Below, one piece after another: positions 44,687 to 56,621 of a stretch of DNA of 64,000 nucleotides (position 1 is the first letter of the stretch; the number at the start of each line of letters is the position of its first letter). Position numbers and translations under genes: made by a program. The stretch comes from Acheta domesticus. Its lineage: Eukaryota; Arthropoda; Insecta; Orthoptera; Gryllidae. The DNA lies in NCBI GenBank assembly GCA_031308135.1, contig JAHLJT010000631.1, positions 143,014,734 to 143,078,733 of the forward strand, in the 5' to 3' direction. Under the pieces are notes generated by a model. The model did no database searches and was not told the origin of the DNA. It saw nothing but the letters and a program-made list of their open reading frames with translations.

Positions 44687-46238
44687 GAGGCGCCTAAGAT
44701 GCCCACAGCAAGTATCTTCGAAACGGTTTGAGGTATTGGGATGTGGTTTACGCCAAGTTATTGCAAGTAATGGGGGAAACAACTTATTCAATTTTCTTGT
44801 TTGTGAGTTTTGTAATTTTGGAGATATCGACACAACTTCGATTTTTTAAATAGAAGTATATTTTTTTTCACTATCGTTCTAAAGTTCTCAAAGAGACGAA
44901 TACAGTGATATAAGTATTCCTATTATTCGGAGAGAAAATGTAGAAGAAAACACGTTCTACATTTCCTCAGAAACCACGTGATCCACGCCCTTCCTTAACA
45001 GGTTTCTGGCAGGCGAAAATATTGTCAGTCGTACTTTGCTCATAGCATTCCGTTCTCTCAAGAGAATTTGTAATGTTAGACCTTCGCCTATGAAAGTATT
45101 TACGACCTGTAGTTCATAATTGTAACAAACTTTTACACTCTTTAAAAAACCTTCATTGCAGCATAGGCATACATGATGAAATTTACGAATGTAGAAAAAT
45201 TCGATATTCTTCTTCTTTACGGTGAATGTGGAAGGACCCCAAAGTGAACTGTGAAAATGTACGCTGAAAGGTACCCTAATCGGAAACCTGTATCACGGAG
45301 AACTGTGGTAAGAATATGCCAACGTTTATTATCAAGCGGTGACTGGAATTCTAAATCACGAAAGAGAAATAAGCGTGCTACTGATGAGAACAAGGAAGTA
45401 GATGTTACTGCATATGTGGCTACAAACCACCATGTGAGTTCGCGAGATATTGCTCGAAACTCAGGAATAAGCTCACTCATAAAATGTAAATTTCGTCATT
45501 CATTATTTTAAATTATTAAATTGTCGCATTGGTAGGTTCCACTTCCTAAGATATAATACATAATGTCTTTACTACTGAAATAGATCTGAAGATAGTATAA
45601 GAATTCATTGCCCAATTCATCCCATTTCATACCCCTTAAAATTACAAAAGAACACTGTTTTTCACTGGCTTCGCCGTTTATACTGGAATAGGGAAATGCG
45701 CAAGTATCATACGATAAATTAAATTAAATTTGTTAAATCAATTTAATTAATAAAATTTTCACTTGCACGGCTTCCGCCGACTCCACGTTGGGATCACTTA
45801 ACGTATGTAAAATCAGTCTGTTGACCTGCGAAAGCAAGTTGAGATACGGAAAGCTACAAGGTGAAATATATCACCACATGCAAGGTCAAACGCACTTTCC
45901 ACCAACAAGAAACATTTCTTCGGAACGTGAAATTCCGTGTCCATGACGTGCTTCCTGAGAAAACCATGTATTTTTGCAAAAGTATCTCTTCGAATATTAT
46001 GAATACTTATATCATTGTATTCGTCTCTTTGAGAACTTTAGAATGATAGTGAAAAAAATATATACTTTCATTTAAAAAATCGAAATTATGTCGATATCTC
46101 CAAAATTACAAAAGATACAAACAAGAAAATTGAATATGTTATTTCCCCCATTACTTGCAACAACTTGGCGTAAACCTCATCCCAATACCTCAAACCGTTT
46201 CGAAGATACTTGCTGTGGGCATCTTAGGCGCCTCACCC
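44683..46238. mobile_element. TIR DNA transposon, 1556 bp, inserted in a TA microsatellite
   Basis: The left end GGGTGAGGCGCCTAAGATGC and the right end GCATCTTAGGCGCCTCACCC are perfect inverted copies. The terminal inverted repeats stay alignable for about 300 bases on each side (to about 45000 and from about 45930). TA flanks both ends, as expected of Tc1/mariner-superfamily insertion, and the flanks are TA dinucleotide repeats. The interior contains a broken helix-turn-helix transposase N-terminus and no catalytic domain, so the copy is a defective derivative. Confidence 0.9.
45173..45482 (+). pseudogene. Transposase N-terminal helix-turn-helix fragment (DUF4817-like)
   Basis: From ATG at 45173 the frame reads MMKFTNVEKFDILLLYGECG, then meets TGA at 45245. 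It continues in the same frame as MYAERYPNRKPVSRRTVVR, QRLLSSGDWNSKSRKR and HHVSSRDIARNSGIS. The order (EK.DIL..YGEC, YAERYP.R..PSRRT, RL...G, S.R.IAR..GIS) is that of the DNA-binding domain found at the start of many insect IS630/mariner-like transposases. After GIS the similarity stops. The catalytic part is deleted. Confidence 0.85.
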
Positions 46239-46275
46239 TATATATATATATATAGATAGATAGATAGATAGATAG

Positions 46276-46309
<34 letters not shown>
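46239..46309. repeat. (TA)n(TAGA)n compound microsatellite
   Basis: Seven to eight TA units pass into TAGA/GATA units up to 46309. It is the right-hand continuation of the microsatellite broken by the transposon. Confidence 0.95.
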
Positions 46310-47214
46310 TGCATATACATCTGTGCCCTGGAATAGCAAGCACAACGCGATCCAAAGTGCCTACATAATTATGGAGTCGTATTTTTGTTCCGTGGACAAA
46401 TTATAGCACGTGAGAAACAGTTAAAAATATTTGAAAAAAATATGAGATTTGTTGATGAAAATATGTTATTTGAACAGCCAACGCAAGCTATGTTGGTACT
46501 ATACTGATATGGGAAAATAGGGAAATTCTGTCACACTTTATTCGAGATGTATGCTTTTTTGGAGACAAGGGCTTGTATTTTTTAGCCATAATGAAAATAG
46601 AGGATCATCAAATAGAGATAATTCCGTGGAATATATAAGTGTAATAATGAAATATGATAAAACTGACAAGGATGATATGGAAAATTGCAGTATTTCATGC
46701 AATCTCGCCAGAAATTCAGATTTATTGGATTTTAAGTGTGAACATGGTAATGTCCCATGAAATAAAAAAAATGAATTTTCTAAAGCCTCTTTTGTCTCCT
46801 CGATAGTGGATGAAACCCTTGATGTAAGTAGCAAAGGACAACTGTCATCTGTTTTTCATTACGTGTCTGTAAATTGATTAATTTTCGCTTTCGTATTATT
46901 TATTTTTATTATATTATATTTTTATTATAGATCATTACTTACAAATTATGCCAATTCTAATGGGTTCGAAATGATATGAATTGGACAATTTTGAAAATCA
47001 TTGGGTTTGATTGTGCTCTTATTATTAAAGTGTAAGGACACATTTTTATTTTGCTAGGTCGTGAACTTAAGTCAACTTTTTCTAACTTTCAACCAGTAAA
47101 CTACATGAAGTACGTGAGGCATTATTACTTTTACTGGATCAGTTTTTATTTTAAATATACAAATTATTTGTGTGCTGTAATTGACCAATGTGGCAGAAAT
47201 GGTATTGCACTGCC
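46310..47214. other. AT-rich intergenic DNA
   Basis: A 98-codon minus frame (46538-46834) overlaps a plus frame. No domain recognised. Confidence 0.4.
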
Positions 47215-47456
47215 ATGTGTGAGGAGACTAATCGGGAGCTTAGAGCTTGTTTTGGCTGCGGGTTCTCCGCTGGGGGAGCTGTCTCGTGGAGGAAGTCCTT
47301 GCAACCCGGAGTGAAGGATGCCGCGAGATCATATGGTATCGCGTCAGCGAGGGAATCCAGCGAGGGTAGAACACCACCTCCTGGGATAAAAACATTCACT
47401 ACACTTACAGGACTAATGGCCGGAGCCGCTGATGTGCCCGGAGTCTATCAATCATA
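47215..47456 (+). mobile_element. S1 SINE, 3' half (diverged)
   Basis: GTGAGGAGACTAATCGGGAGC, TTAGAGCTTGTTTTGGCTG, TACACTTACAGGACTAATGG and the ending CTATCAATCATAC follow the S1 3' half in order. The head is missing. Confidence 0.65.
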
Positions 47457-47689
47457 CATTATTTAAATTACATAAAATATTTAATAGCTTTTACAATGAT
47501 GTTGTGAAATTAAATAAAGATCCTACAATCGCATAGGTTTAGTTAATAAAGTAACACTCGGCCAATGCAAGGAAAGTGCAACTCTTATAAACACACGGAG
47601 GCATGACTTTCCGCCGGCAGTGTATCTCAGATGTGGCAAGGCGAAAGGAGCACTCGTGAATATCAAAAGGCGGCTTGTGCGCGCCCCGC

Positions 47690-47880
47690 TCGCTCTCCCG
47701 CTTTTCAGCGCATTCTTTACATGCAGCAGCAGCGGCAGCGCTCCTCCGCGCGCGCCGGTTGCGTCACTGTCCCCTCTGCCAGGCGCCCTCGCCCGCCTTG
47801 TCGCACTTTCGCCGCGCTGCGCCGCGCCGCAGCGCTTCCACCGCGCGACCGCCAGCGCCGCGGCAGCCGCCGACGTCATC
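47690..47880. other. CpG island
   Basis: CpG-dense (GCGCCGCGCCGCAGCGC). All frames are open and no domain recognised. Confidence 0.45.
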
Positions 47881-48135
47881 TCCAGGACCACTGTTGATAC
47901 CATACTAACCACTATTAGCACCTCAGTGACCACTTTTGTCGTCACACTGGCCACTGTTGTCACCATACTGACCTCTATTGACATCATACTCTCTATAGTT
48001 AACACCATAATATCCATTGTTGTTAACACCAAACTAAGGTTCACCCCATACTAACCATTGTTGTTACTACAGCAAATTGTATTAACAGCACAACAACCAT
48101 TGTCATCACCACCGAAGCCATTGCTGTCATCACAA
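47881..48135 (+). repeat. Degenerate minisatellite (ACCACTGTTGTCACCATACT-type)
   Basis: ACCACTGTTGATACCATACTAA, CCACTGTTGTCACCATACTG and CCATTGTTGTTAACACCAAACT repeat with a period near 24-30 bases. The minus frame over it (47523-48044) owes its length to this repeat and the neighbouring GC island. Confidence 0.7.
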
Positions 48136-48559
48136 CCACTGCTTCTGTCAACCAAGTTAGCGCGACAACAACCACCGCCGATACGAAGTAACTCCTTCCG
48201 CCACCCCACCAACAAAAACTACAAAGTCTCCATCGCTAATAGCACAGCTACCAACAGCACCGCCGTCACTGCCTTTATCACTGGCTGCCTCAATGCATCT
48301 CCGCCAAACCCACAATCGCCATGTCCAACGCCGCGTTCGCCAACACAACCGCCCCCGCAGCCTGTCGTCACCATCGCCACGCCACTCGAGACGTTGAATT
48401 GGCTGGGTCAATGCCACAGGCAGCGCCCGCTTCGCGAGGAAGCGCTGCACTACCACTCGCCGTTGTCTCAGAAACGCCAAGCCTTTGTAGCCTAACTCTT
48501 TCGCTTCCCTTCGTCTGAATATGTGGCCTATGCTCTTGTGAGCTTGTTCTCACCCACCC
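48136..48559. other. GC-richer intergenic DNA
   Basis: Frames of 107-145 codons on both strands without a recognised domain. The first part looks like decayed minisatellite. Confidence 0.35.
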
Positions 48560-48588
48560 ATCTGTGAAATCTCTCTCGCTCTCTCATG

Positions 48589-48630
<42 letters not shown>

Positions 48631-49030
48631 AATTCTCTCTCTCTCACGCACACACTTTCACTCTCTCACGCAATCTTACTCTCTCACTCCCTCCTAAATT
48701 CTCTCACACACTCTCAAACTCACTCTCTCAATTCCTTTCCTGTCAGCCTCACACTCTCTCATACACAATCTCTCGTACACAATCTCTCACATACACTCTC
48801 AAACACATTTTCCTCACACACTCATTCACACACACTCTCTCCCATACACACTCTCTCACATACGCTCTCTTTCTCGTAAACCCACTCTCTCTACATTCTC
48901 ACACGCATACTCTCTCACACACACACTCGTACACACACTCTCTCACACACACACTTTCTCACACACTCACTCTCATACACATACACTCTTCCATAAACAC
49001 TCTCTCACACACACTATCACTCACTCACAA
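48560..49030. repeat. CA/CT-rich minisatellite
   Basis: A pure (CA)n at about 48594-48625, then TCTCTCACACAC and ACACTCTCTCATACACA variants for 400 bases. All forward frames read Ser/Leu/His/Thr. Not coding. Confidence 0.9.
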
Positions 49031-50365
49031 TGTATTTCAATGCTATACAGTAATTTATAATATATTTCTACCGCAAAAAATCTTTCTAGCTAAAGAGTCA
49101 AGTTTTCTTGGCAATTTTTAAAGTGCCCTGATCGTCCCAAATCTTTGGCAATTTGATCCTGGTGCTGGCTACTGGCAACGTCTTACGCTCCGTGCACAGC
49201 TCCAGCGCATTTCGGATGCATCGGGTGCAGCGACGGGGAAAAATGGGCTGTCGCCGTGCCAGCGCCAGAAGCAGCACACATCGTCGCGTCGCGAGGCGCC
49301 TCCGCATTCCAGCGCTGGGGCGCGGCTGTGGAGCGCTAGTGCGCTCTATGAATTAAATCCCTGGGGTATCCGCTGCTCGCCAGGCCAGGTAGCAATTGTA
49401 TAATTAAATTCCCTAATTCAGGCAAATATTTTACCTACAACAGGGAAATGGCATTTATTTTTACTGAAATAGGCATGCAAAAAGTTATTTATTCCAGCTG
49501 AAGGAAGGATGCAAACGCACATTTAAACAATGAAATATCACATTTAAAAGGAATAATCGTAAAACAATACTTCAGATGCTTCACATTTCTATGCTAACTC
49601 TATTTACATTAGCACTTGCATATAAGAAGAAAACGATCGTTTCTTTGTAAATCTTGATTGCATCTCACCACCCGGTAGGATGACTACGAATTTGTTTTAC
49701 TTGCGACGCTGTCACTTCGAAATGCTATTGTAAATTCCCATTTGATTCTTGAAATGGCATCAATGTAAACGAAATTGCAGTTTTCGTCCTTCGCACTTGT
49801 GTAATTCTCAGAGTGGAGAAGGGTAGATCATATAGAGTGAGCTCTTTCGTCAAAGGGGTAGGAGGTCATAGCAAGAGATTCCTCATGAGTGAACAAAGCC
49901 TGACGGAGTCAATAAAAAACCAAAACCCTTCACATTGTCTTCCTTCCTCATTTAGATTTTGAGTTTTTTGTTCTCAGCTTTCCTTGGCCGAGCGCGCGTC
50001 TATCTAACATATGACAATTTTCTACAACTGCATAAAAATATAATAAAAAGTTTTGTAAACTTGTATTGAAAAAAGGAGCCTGATACCCCGGAAATTATAG
50101 AAATGCATTTCATAGGGTCATGATTGGAGAAACGTATTCTAAAACCAAGCAAAAAAGACTCAACTCATTACCAATAGTATAGCGTTTGGTGCAAAAAGTA
50201 AATATTTTCATGCAAATATCAGCATAAATTTGACAATTATAACTCCTTTTCATACAGGTATATCAAATCACAACAACGACACGTTATTTACAAAAATTTA
50301 CGAGAGCGATGCTGATTTCCATTGTTGCATTTCCTGCATTGTTGATATTCCCTGAGAGCTAGCAA
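49031..50365. other. Intergenic DNA
   Basis: 49150-49350 is GC-rich with open frames on both strands. Near 49430-49490 AAATAGGCATG and AACAGGGAAATGGC recall the AGGCA-rich repeat at 19-20 kb. The rest is AT-rich. Confidence 0.4.
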
Positions 50366-51275
50366 CTTTTACTTTTCCGTATATACGGAGTAATATACGT
50401 AGTAGAGGGAAGTTATGTAATGCTGGGCGATAAAACGGAGGATTTTCGGCAGAAAAAATCATTGCCGGGTCCTGATAACAAAAAAATTGATAAATCCAGT
50501 TGCTAAATTAAGAAAAATATCCCCTAACACGTACTGTAGCCAGAATCTCTGCATTATGGGCTGATACCGAAAATCAATTTAGAGCAAAAGTCCGTCCGTC
50601 CGTCCGGTGTAGGTGAACAACACTAGCGCATAAACCATGCGTAGGATTTTTTCCAAATTGAAGAAACTACTGCTCATCTGGCCTCAGTGGAAGCTTTGAG
50701 ATTTTGAAAAACATTCATTGATTTTTGAGGGTACTTGTCATGAATCCCTCAGACATTTTAAAACTTTTCTCAAAAACAGCTTCAAATTTTTAATTAAATT
50801 TCTTGTAAGAATAGAGTACAATACACTTATTAAGCTGGCATATGTCATAATTTCACGGTTAACTCTGAATTTTCGGAAATTGCAGAAGTTTGATTTTTTT
50901 TCGGCGTCTTCCTATAATTACAAAGTTGAAGAGAGATATTTCCTTCAAATAAAATTTGTTCTCCATATTTAGTTCTTTCATTAAGGGTACGCACATTTTG
51001 TTGAAAATTTTAGTAGTTTTTACGCAATATTGCATGCAATATGTGCAGTTTTAAAAAAATAACGTAAACAGGATTTTCTCAAAAACGGCTCCAAATGATT
51101 TCTGTAAACTATTGGTAGATATAGAGCTAAATGTACTCCATTAGATGACATTAATATTAATTTGCTGCTTTTTTCAAATAATACAAAAATGTATTTTTTA
51201 ATAGCCTCTCACGTCGTCAATATTTACATTGGCGGCAATTCGTTCACATTATTGTATTTATGAATACATAAATAG
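50366..51275 (-). mobile_element. Family A, 5'-truncated (copy 9)
   Basis: Starts at the hairpin end (TTTTACTTTTCCGTATATACGG) and keeps GATTTTCGGCAGAAAAAATC, a GTCCGTCCGTCC remnant and two paragraphs. It breaks off after ATTGTATTTATGAATACA, where the reverse transcriptase relic begins. Confidence 0.8.
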
Positions 51276-51290
51276 TGTTGGAGACAAGCA

Positions 51291-52060
51291 ACAGATTTCT
51301 GTTTTAGACCACAGTTCACAATAATTTCTTCAGTTTATAACAATCTTTGACCCTTGATACATACTTTTTAAAACTTCTACTAGGTGTTTAAGGTAACCGT
51401 TTTTCTTAATTATGCTCCATAATTTATTTTTGTCAACAGTGTCGAAAGCTTTTTCGAAGTCAATTAAAGCTAAATGAGTTTCAAGATTGACTTTTCGTCT
51501 TTCTTCTAAAATTCTTTTAATAATAAACATATTATTACTGCATGAGCGACCTTTTGTGAATTCAGCTTGTTCTTCTAAACAGAATTCTGATTTTTAGGAG
51601 ATTTTTGCGTACACTTTCTAAGCTGCATTCAAAAGGCTAATACCCCTGTAGTTCTCGCATTTGTTTCTCTGGTCCTTTTTAAACAGAGATATGACTTCTG
51701 ATATTTTCCAGGTGTTCAGTATTTTGCTGCTTCACCAGTATTCATTGTATAGATGCAATAGTCTGAATTCACATAGAGTACCTGCGTATTTAAGACGTTC
51801 CGCATTAATACCATCTATTCCACATGCTTTTCTGTTTTTCATACTTTTTCATGCTGCGTGGTTCATCGAAAGTTATAGTATCAACAGTTGTATTATAGAT
51901 AGGTTCATCCTCTCTAATATTAGGTGTTTCTGTGCACCACAGTTTCTTATAATGTGCTTTCCATTGTTCTTCGTCAATTACATTTAAATCTGCTACATAT
52001 TTTCTGTTTGATTCATATGTCTCATAAATTTGAAAGCAAACATTTGTCTCCCATGTACAT
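51291..52060 (-). pseudogene. Non-LTR reverse transcriptase relic, N-terminal RT motifs
   Basis: Read on the minus strand: KACGIDGINAERLKYAG (RT motif 1), ISLFKKDQRNKCENYRGISL (motif 2), EEQAEFTKGRSCSNNMF (motif 2a/3 border), then an open stretch 51530-51330 with HLALIDFEKAFDTVDKNKLW (motif A with its Asp) and LKSMYQGSKIVIN. Stops and frameshifts occur between the first motifs. The YADD motif and everything C-terminal are missing, cut off at the family A junction. It looks like the same broad clade as the relic at 39.3 kb but is a different portion. Confidence 0.85.
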
Positions 52061-52137
52061 CGTCTTCTATGTTTGTTGTAATATTATCCCATGTTATTTG
52101 ATGTGCAGTTTTGATTATTTGTTTGGCATCAATCGTT

Positions 52138-52358
52138 TGGTATCAAGGAGCTACAAAACGCTGATTTTGGCTGCACCACTTGTTAGAGGATTTTTTTTTC
52201 TAATTTTCGCAACTGAATTTATCCACTTTTTTGTTACCGGGGCCCTGTAATAACAGTTTTTCTGCCGAAAATCCGCCGTTTTTTCGCGCAGCATTTCATA
52301 ACTTTTCCTAAACAATGCATCTACTCTGTATATACGTACGTATACGGGAAAGTAAAAA
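52138..52358 (+). mobile_element. Family A, 3' end only (copy 10)
   Basis: GGTATCAAGGAGCTACAAAAC begins the last about 220 bases of the family, ending TATACGTACGTATACGGGAA and AGTAAAA. Its outward orientation is opposite to the copy at 50.4 kb. Confidence 0.85.
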
Positions 52359-52955
52359 TGTATGTTTTCCATTTGAGAAAAACAAAATTATCTCGAATAC
52401 CATAAAATAGAAATAAAATAGAAATGAATACATTTATCAATTAGCCCATTCCTTCATGCACTTCCATGAAAACTGTATTGCAATACTATATTGCACGCTT
52501 CCATGAAGCTATAGCTTCAAACCGTTCAAGAACGGCAGATGATAAAGTTACGTGACTCACCTTGTATAATACTACGTATATGTAGAAAGAAACTGTATTT
52601 CCTTCCAGTAACTCAGAAATATTTTAGTAAAATAAATATTAAATTATGTCAAACAAGGTGTAAAGAGAACGTTTCTTAAAATTGTGTGGCAACTACAGAC
52701 AAATGAAATTCAAGAATAGCTGAAAAAAGAAAGTCATAAATAGTTGCATGGGCGTCAATAATAAAAAGAAATAGAAACATTTTGATGAATTTACAAATAA
52801 CCAGCCAGAAATCAGACATAAAAAACAGATCTAGGTAGTGATATTTGCATTGTCTCATACTAGTTCTCTGGACCGAAATCGCACGCCTCGAGGTATTATT
52901 CGGCAATAGACACCTTTCAGACCATGGCGATTGCAGCGCCTATAGTTTGGTCGCG
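52359..52955. other. AT-rich intergenic DNA
   Basis: Nothing recognised. Confidence 0.45.
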
Positions 52956-53400
52956 CGTTCTCCGGCGATTGGTCGCGCGGAGCCCGCCGCAAGAGCGCGT
53001 TGGCGAATTCATTTTCCGCGGCGGCCGGTGAGAAATTATTTCCTTACGTAACGAATGAATCGCTTCCCGCGGTCGCTCGCGGGCGAGAGGCGAGGTCGGA
53101 GGAGGGGGCAGCGCGTTAATAGCGCGTGTCATGTGATTTACTCGCAAGCCGTGAGGTTCGCCACCGTCGCCACCACCGCGACAACTCCTGCCATTCCCGA
53201 CGTCTCGAGCGCACCAAGCAACGGTTCGCGAGTACATTGCACGTCGCGTGCTTTGCGTCCTGCCGATAAATCTGGCCGGAGGTGGGTGAGGATGGTACGG
53301 CGTGAGCTGCCGGTGATGCTCGACATGTTTTGCCGCTGCGGCTTCGTCCTTTGCCGTCGCAGCGAACTCCTAGTGGGGGATAAAGCGCGTTTGCGGTAAA
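52956..53400. other. CpG island
   Basis: About 440 bases rich in CpG (TCGCGCGGAGCCCGCCGC, CGGTCGCTCGCGGGCGAGAGG). It has the length and composition of an insect promoter island. Overlapping frames give no domain. Confidence 0.5.
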
Positions 53401-53492
53401 GTTTCTCAGGGTTCTCCGATTTCCGGAGTCTCCTGCTTCAACAATTCGTAATTCATTCCGGATAGTCTATGCCACGGAAACAAGGAACGTGG

Positions 53493-53690
53493 AGCCGGCC
53501 CCTTGGCAAAGGCAGTAGTGCCGTAGTGCTCTTGGACCGTGAGGTTGCGGGGTCGAGTCCCGCCTCGGGCATGGTTGTATGTGTTCGTCCTTTCACCCCC
53601 TATCATCACCATATCGTGTCACCATCATGCCATAACGTTACTTCCAGTAGTGGTCGCTAATGACCGAAGTAGTTGATGCGACCTTAATAA
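53493..53690 (+). mobile_element. S2 SINE with tRNA-like head and S1-type tail
   Basis: The head TTGGCAAAGGCAGTAGTG (box A-like) and GGGTCGAGTCCCGCC (strong box B) are typical of a tRNA-derived pol III promoter. The sequence from about 53495 to 53571 is tRNA-sized. The body has GGCATGGTTGTATGTG and TTTCACCCCCTATCATCACC. The tail CTAATGACCGAAGTAGTTGATGCG is nearly the S1 tail, and the end is AATAAGAAAAAAAG. A functional tRNA is rejected because the acceptor and anticodon arms do not pair well by eye. Confidence 0.75.
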
Positions 53691-55009
53691 GAAAAAAAGC
53701 CTACGTTGTATTTACGAGATTTTAAGAGTTTGTTACCTGCAGTTTGGAGACTCCTTTACATATCCCAGTCGTCTAAGTGATGAATGGTACACATACAAAG
53801 AATGCGGCTTTAAATTATTTTTCAAGTGCACTGAATTTTTACAAAAACTTAAATCGGGCAAGTCAATTCACAAAAAGTATTTTATATTGCCTTACAAATT
53901 GAAAACATAACGATTGAATTACAAACTAGTTTTTATTCGTAATTTAAATTGCATTGAAATAAAGAAAAATGAATAAAAAATAAAAAAAATAAAGACTATA
54001 ATAACAGTAATGTGTAAAATAACTGTAAAGACTATAGTAACATATAAATAAGAGTTAGAGGTATGTACGAACGTAAGAAAAAACATCAATACCGAAGAAA
54101 ATGAAGTGAGAACTTATGAAAATACTGATCGGAAAAAGTGAGCACAAAATATTTGTGATATATTCCCAACTGTATCGGAAAGAGAGAGTTGTTCTCAGAA
54201 AAAAATCTAAACGTGGTATAAGGAGCAAAGTATAGTCTCAGATATCAATATAGTAATATTCACCTTTCAGTCTGAAATAACGCACAAGAATTTTCACACC
54301 TTCCAGCACTCTGAGAAAATCTAAGAAAACTTTGTATCGTGTTTTCAACATATTAATTAACAATATTAGTTGAACAGAAGTAATATGTTATATAAAGTGA
54401 ATCGGAATGTAAATCTGCCAATTTCGAAAGAGAGTTACCCAAAACGGATTCACATGCAATAGTTAACTGAATATTGGATGTGAACGTTATCATCGACGTT
54501 TTAAAACCTTTCGTCTTACACTTCATCCGCATTTAAATGCATCATCGAAATCAATCATCATAATTTGACACACTAATTTTCGACTCAATACTGATAAAAC
54601 TGCACATATCGGAAGACAAATTCAGCTACTATGTTGAGCAGTTTTATCCGGAACAGCGTAGCAGTAAAAGGGTGGATCTGTTTGCTCAAGATATCAAATA
54701 AGAATGTTTTATCCCTAACATCAACCGATGTATACATATTACTACACGTACTGCATTTTCTTATTAAAAAATATATTTCCCTCACGTACTCTAAAAATAT
54801 CACACCATTAATCCTGTACTGTCAAATAACTCTGATACATTACAAAACGCAAATATGAAAGCTGCTCGTATCCCAACTACCTCACCATCATGGTGTTAAT
54901 TTATGTCAACGTGCAAGAAACGCGTTGAGATCAGATTACGCGAAAAGAGTTTTCAGAAACCGATTGCGAACAATGTACTCGGAAACAGCACAGTCGCAGT
55001 TTCTGTGTT
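53691..55009. other. AT-rich intergenic DNA
   Basis: Nothing recognised. Confidence 0.45.
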
Positions 55010-55210
55010 TGCCGCCAGCGGCGCGAGTACGAGGTGAAGGTGGAAACCGTGAAACACGACCACCCGCGGCCTTTGCCCTGCTCACGTCCCCCCGCGACCC
55101 TCGGCTGGCGCTGCTGTGAACTTCTTGCGCTCGTGGACTTTCCCTGCACTTTGCGGGATATATCCGGAGACGACCCGCCGCTGCCTTCAATAAGGAAAGG
55201 GGTGGGGAAG
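55010..55210. other. GC-rich patch
   Basis: GC-richer than its flanks (CCGCCAGCGGCGCGAGTACG, CCACCCGCGGCC) with open frames on both strands. No domain. Confidence 0.35.
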
Positions 55211-56497
55211 CAAAAACTCTGCTCGTGTTGGAACATACTGTGTCGACGATAAACACCAGGAAGTGAGCGTGATTTTCGCAGAATTACCATAACGTCTTTT
55301 TAGTTCAAGACTTTTAGGGCCCGCGAACGTGTTGCAATTTCTTTATATTGATCGGTAAAACTATCATCCTTCGGGTCACATGAAAGGTAAATCATTTCTC
55401 AACTATCTTTCTTTCGATATAGTGAGTTAAAGTACAAAATTTGTATCTCGTTAAAAAGCCAGTATCTTTTTTGGCAGTCTACGAACATCAAAGAAGTAGA
55501 CTGAGAGATGTAATATTATGTAAATGACCTGAGAAATGCATAGCTAATTCTTGATATGGTTGCTCAGAAAATGTAGAAAATTTTGAATTTCATGTTTTTT
55601 ATTGGTTCAATTGTTCTGAACAAAATTGTATGCCTCTTAACACCTGAATCAATCAGGAAATATTAATGAAAAAAATACTTTGGAACCATTCTGTATCACT
55701 TTAATATTTGCACTTTTAGTTTAGTAAACTTGTAAATAAATTAGTTAATACGGAAGCAGTTTTCAAATATTTTAAATAATTTACTTTTTCTACTCCCGTT
55801 GTATAATGCTGTCATTGAATGGCTGCAACCATTTGCATAATGATAGTCATTTCGATACAGTGTTCATTATGATACAGATTCTTGACCACTCACAGAGACG
55901 CTTACAAACCAAGTATTGGCACTTCATTAATAATTGAGTATCGTTGCAGTAAATGTTTCGTTGGAGTGTGTATATTAAAATTGCATTAAATATTGTATTA
56001 TGTATCTCGGTTTTAATTTATTTTATTAGTTGTAATTTTTACGTGAAATATTATTTAAAATAAATTGGATTGTAATTTCACTTTGATCCTATTTGACTAG
56101 CGCAGAGGTAGTTATTGGAGAGAACATTTGAGTGACGTTAAGATCAGAACGCAAGTCATTTTGTGTTATTTGCTGCTGCTGTGTGGTTATCCTTAAAAAC
56201 CGGCGAATTCTTTAGTTTAAAACATTTCGTGAATGGTAGTTCTTTCTGGTGGTATTGACGTTTCCAGGAATGAGAGAAAATGCGAAAATGGTGTCGGAAC
56301 TATTGCCGCAACTTTTGTAATCCCTCGCAGGCGCTCTGGTAAAACAAAGCCACCTGCGGGTGTAGGGTAGAGAGGTGTCCTCTAGGTGGCCTTGGCTGAA
56401 TCTTGCATGTCGACTGCCATGAAATGATTCAATGGAGAAGTTTAACTTCTAAAGTTAAGTCGTAGAAAAGTAACCCTAAGTCATAGAAAAAGTACCG
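55211..56497. other. AT-rich intergenic DNA
   Basis: Nothing recognised. Confidence 0.45.
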
Positions 56498-56621
56498 TAT
56501 GAAACTCGATGTAATGGGTATTAAACACTCGTGTGAAGTTTACGATACTCGCTCGTCCCTCGCTCGTATCGTAATATCACACTCATGTATTAATACCCAT
56601 CATTACATCCATCGTTTCATA
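56498..56621. mobile_element. Foldback element with about 55-60-bp arms
   Basis: TATGAAACTCGATGTAATGG through GATACTCGCTCG pairs with CGCTCGTATCGTAATATC through ATCGTTTCATA around a loop of less than 10 bases. Small insertions occur in the right arm. CGATACTCGCTCG and CACTCGTGTGAAGTT resemble words common in short foldback repeats. There is no coding content. Confidence 0.8.

Noticed and set aside
44438..44849. Frames with long His/Thr and Ile/Tyr runs
   Set aside because: They translate the CA/TA microsatellite and the transposon end.
47523..48044. 173-codon minus frame
   Set aside because: Half is a degenerate minisatellite and half is a GC island with opposite frames also open. No domain.
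48564..49121. 185-codon Ser/His/Thr/Leu frame
   Set aside because: Translation of CA/CT minisatellite DNA.
53495..53571. Functional tRNA gene
   Set aside because: Box A and B are good but arms do not fold into a clean cloverleaf, and it continues into a SINE body with the S1-type tail.
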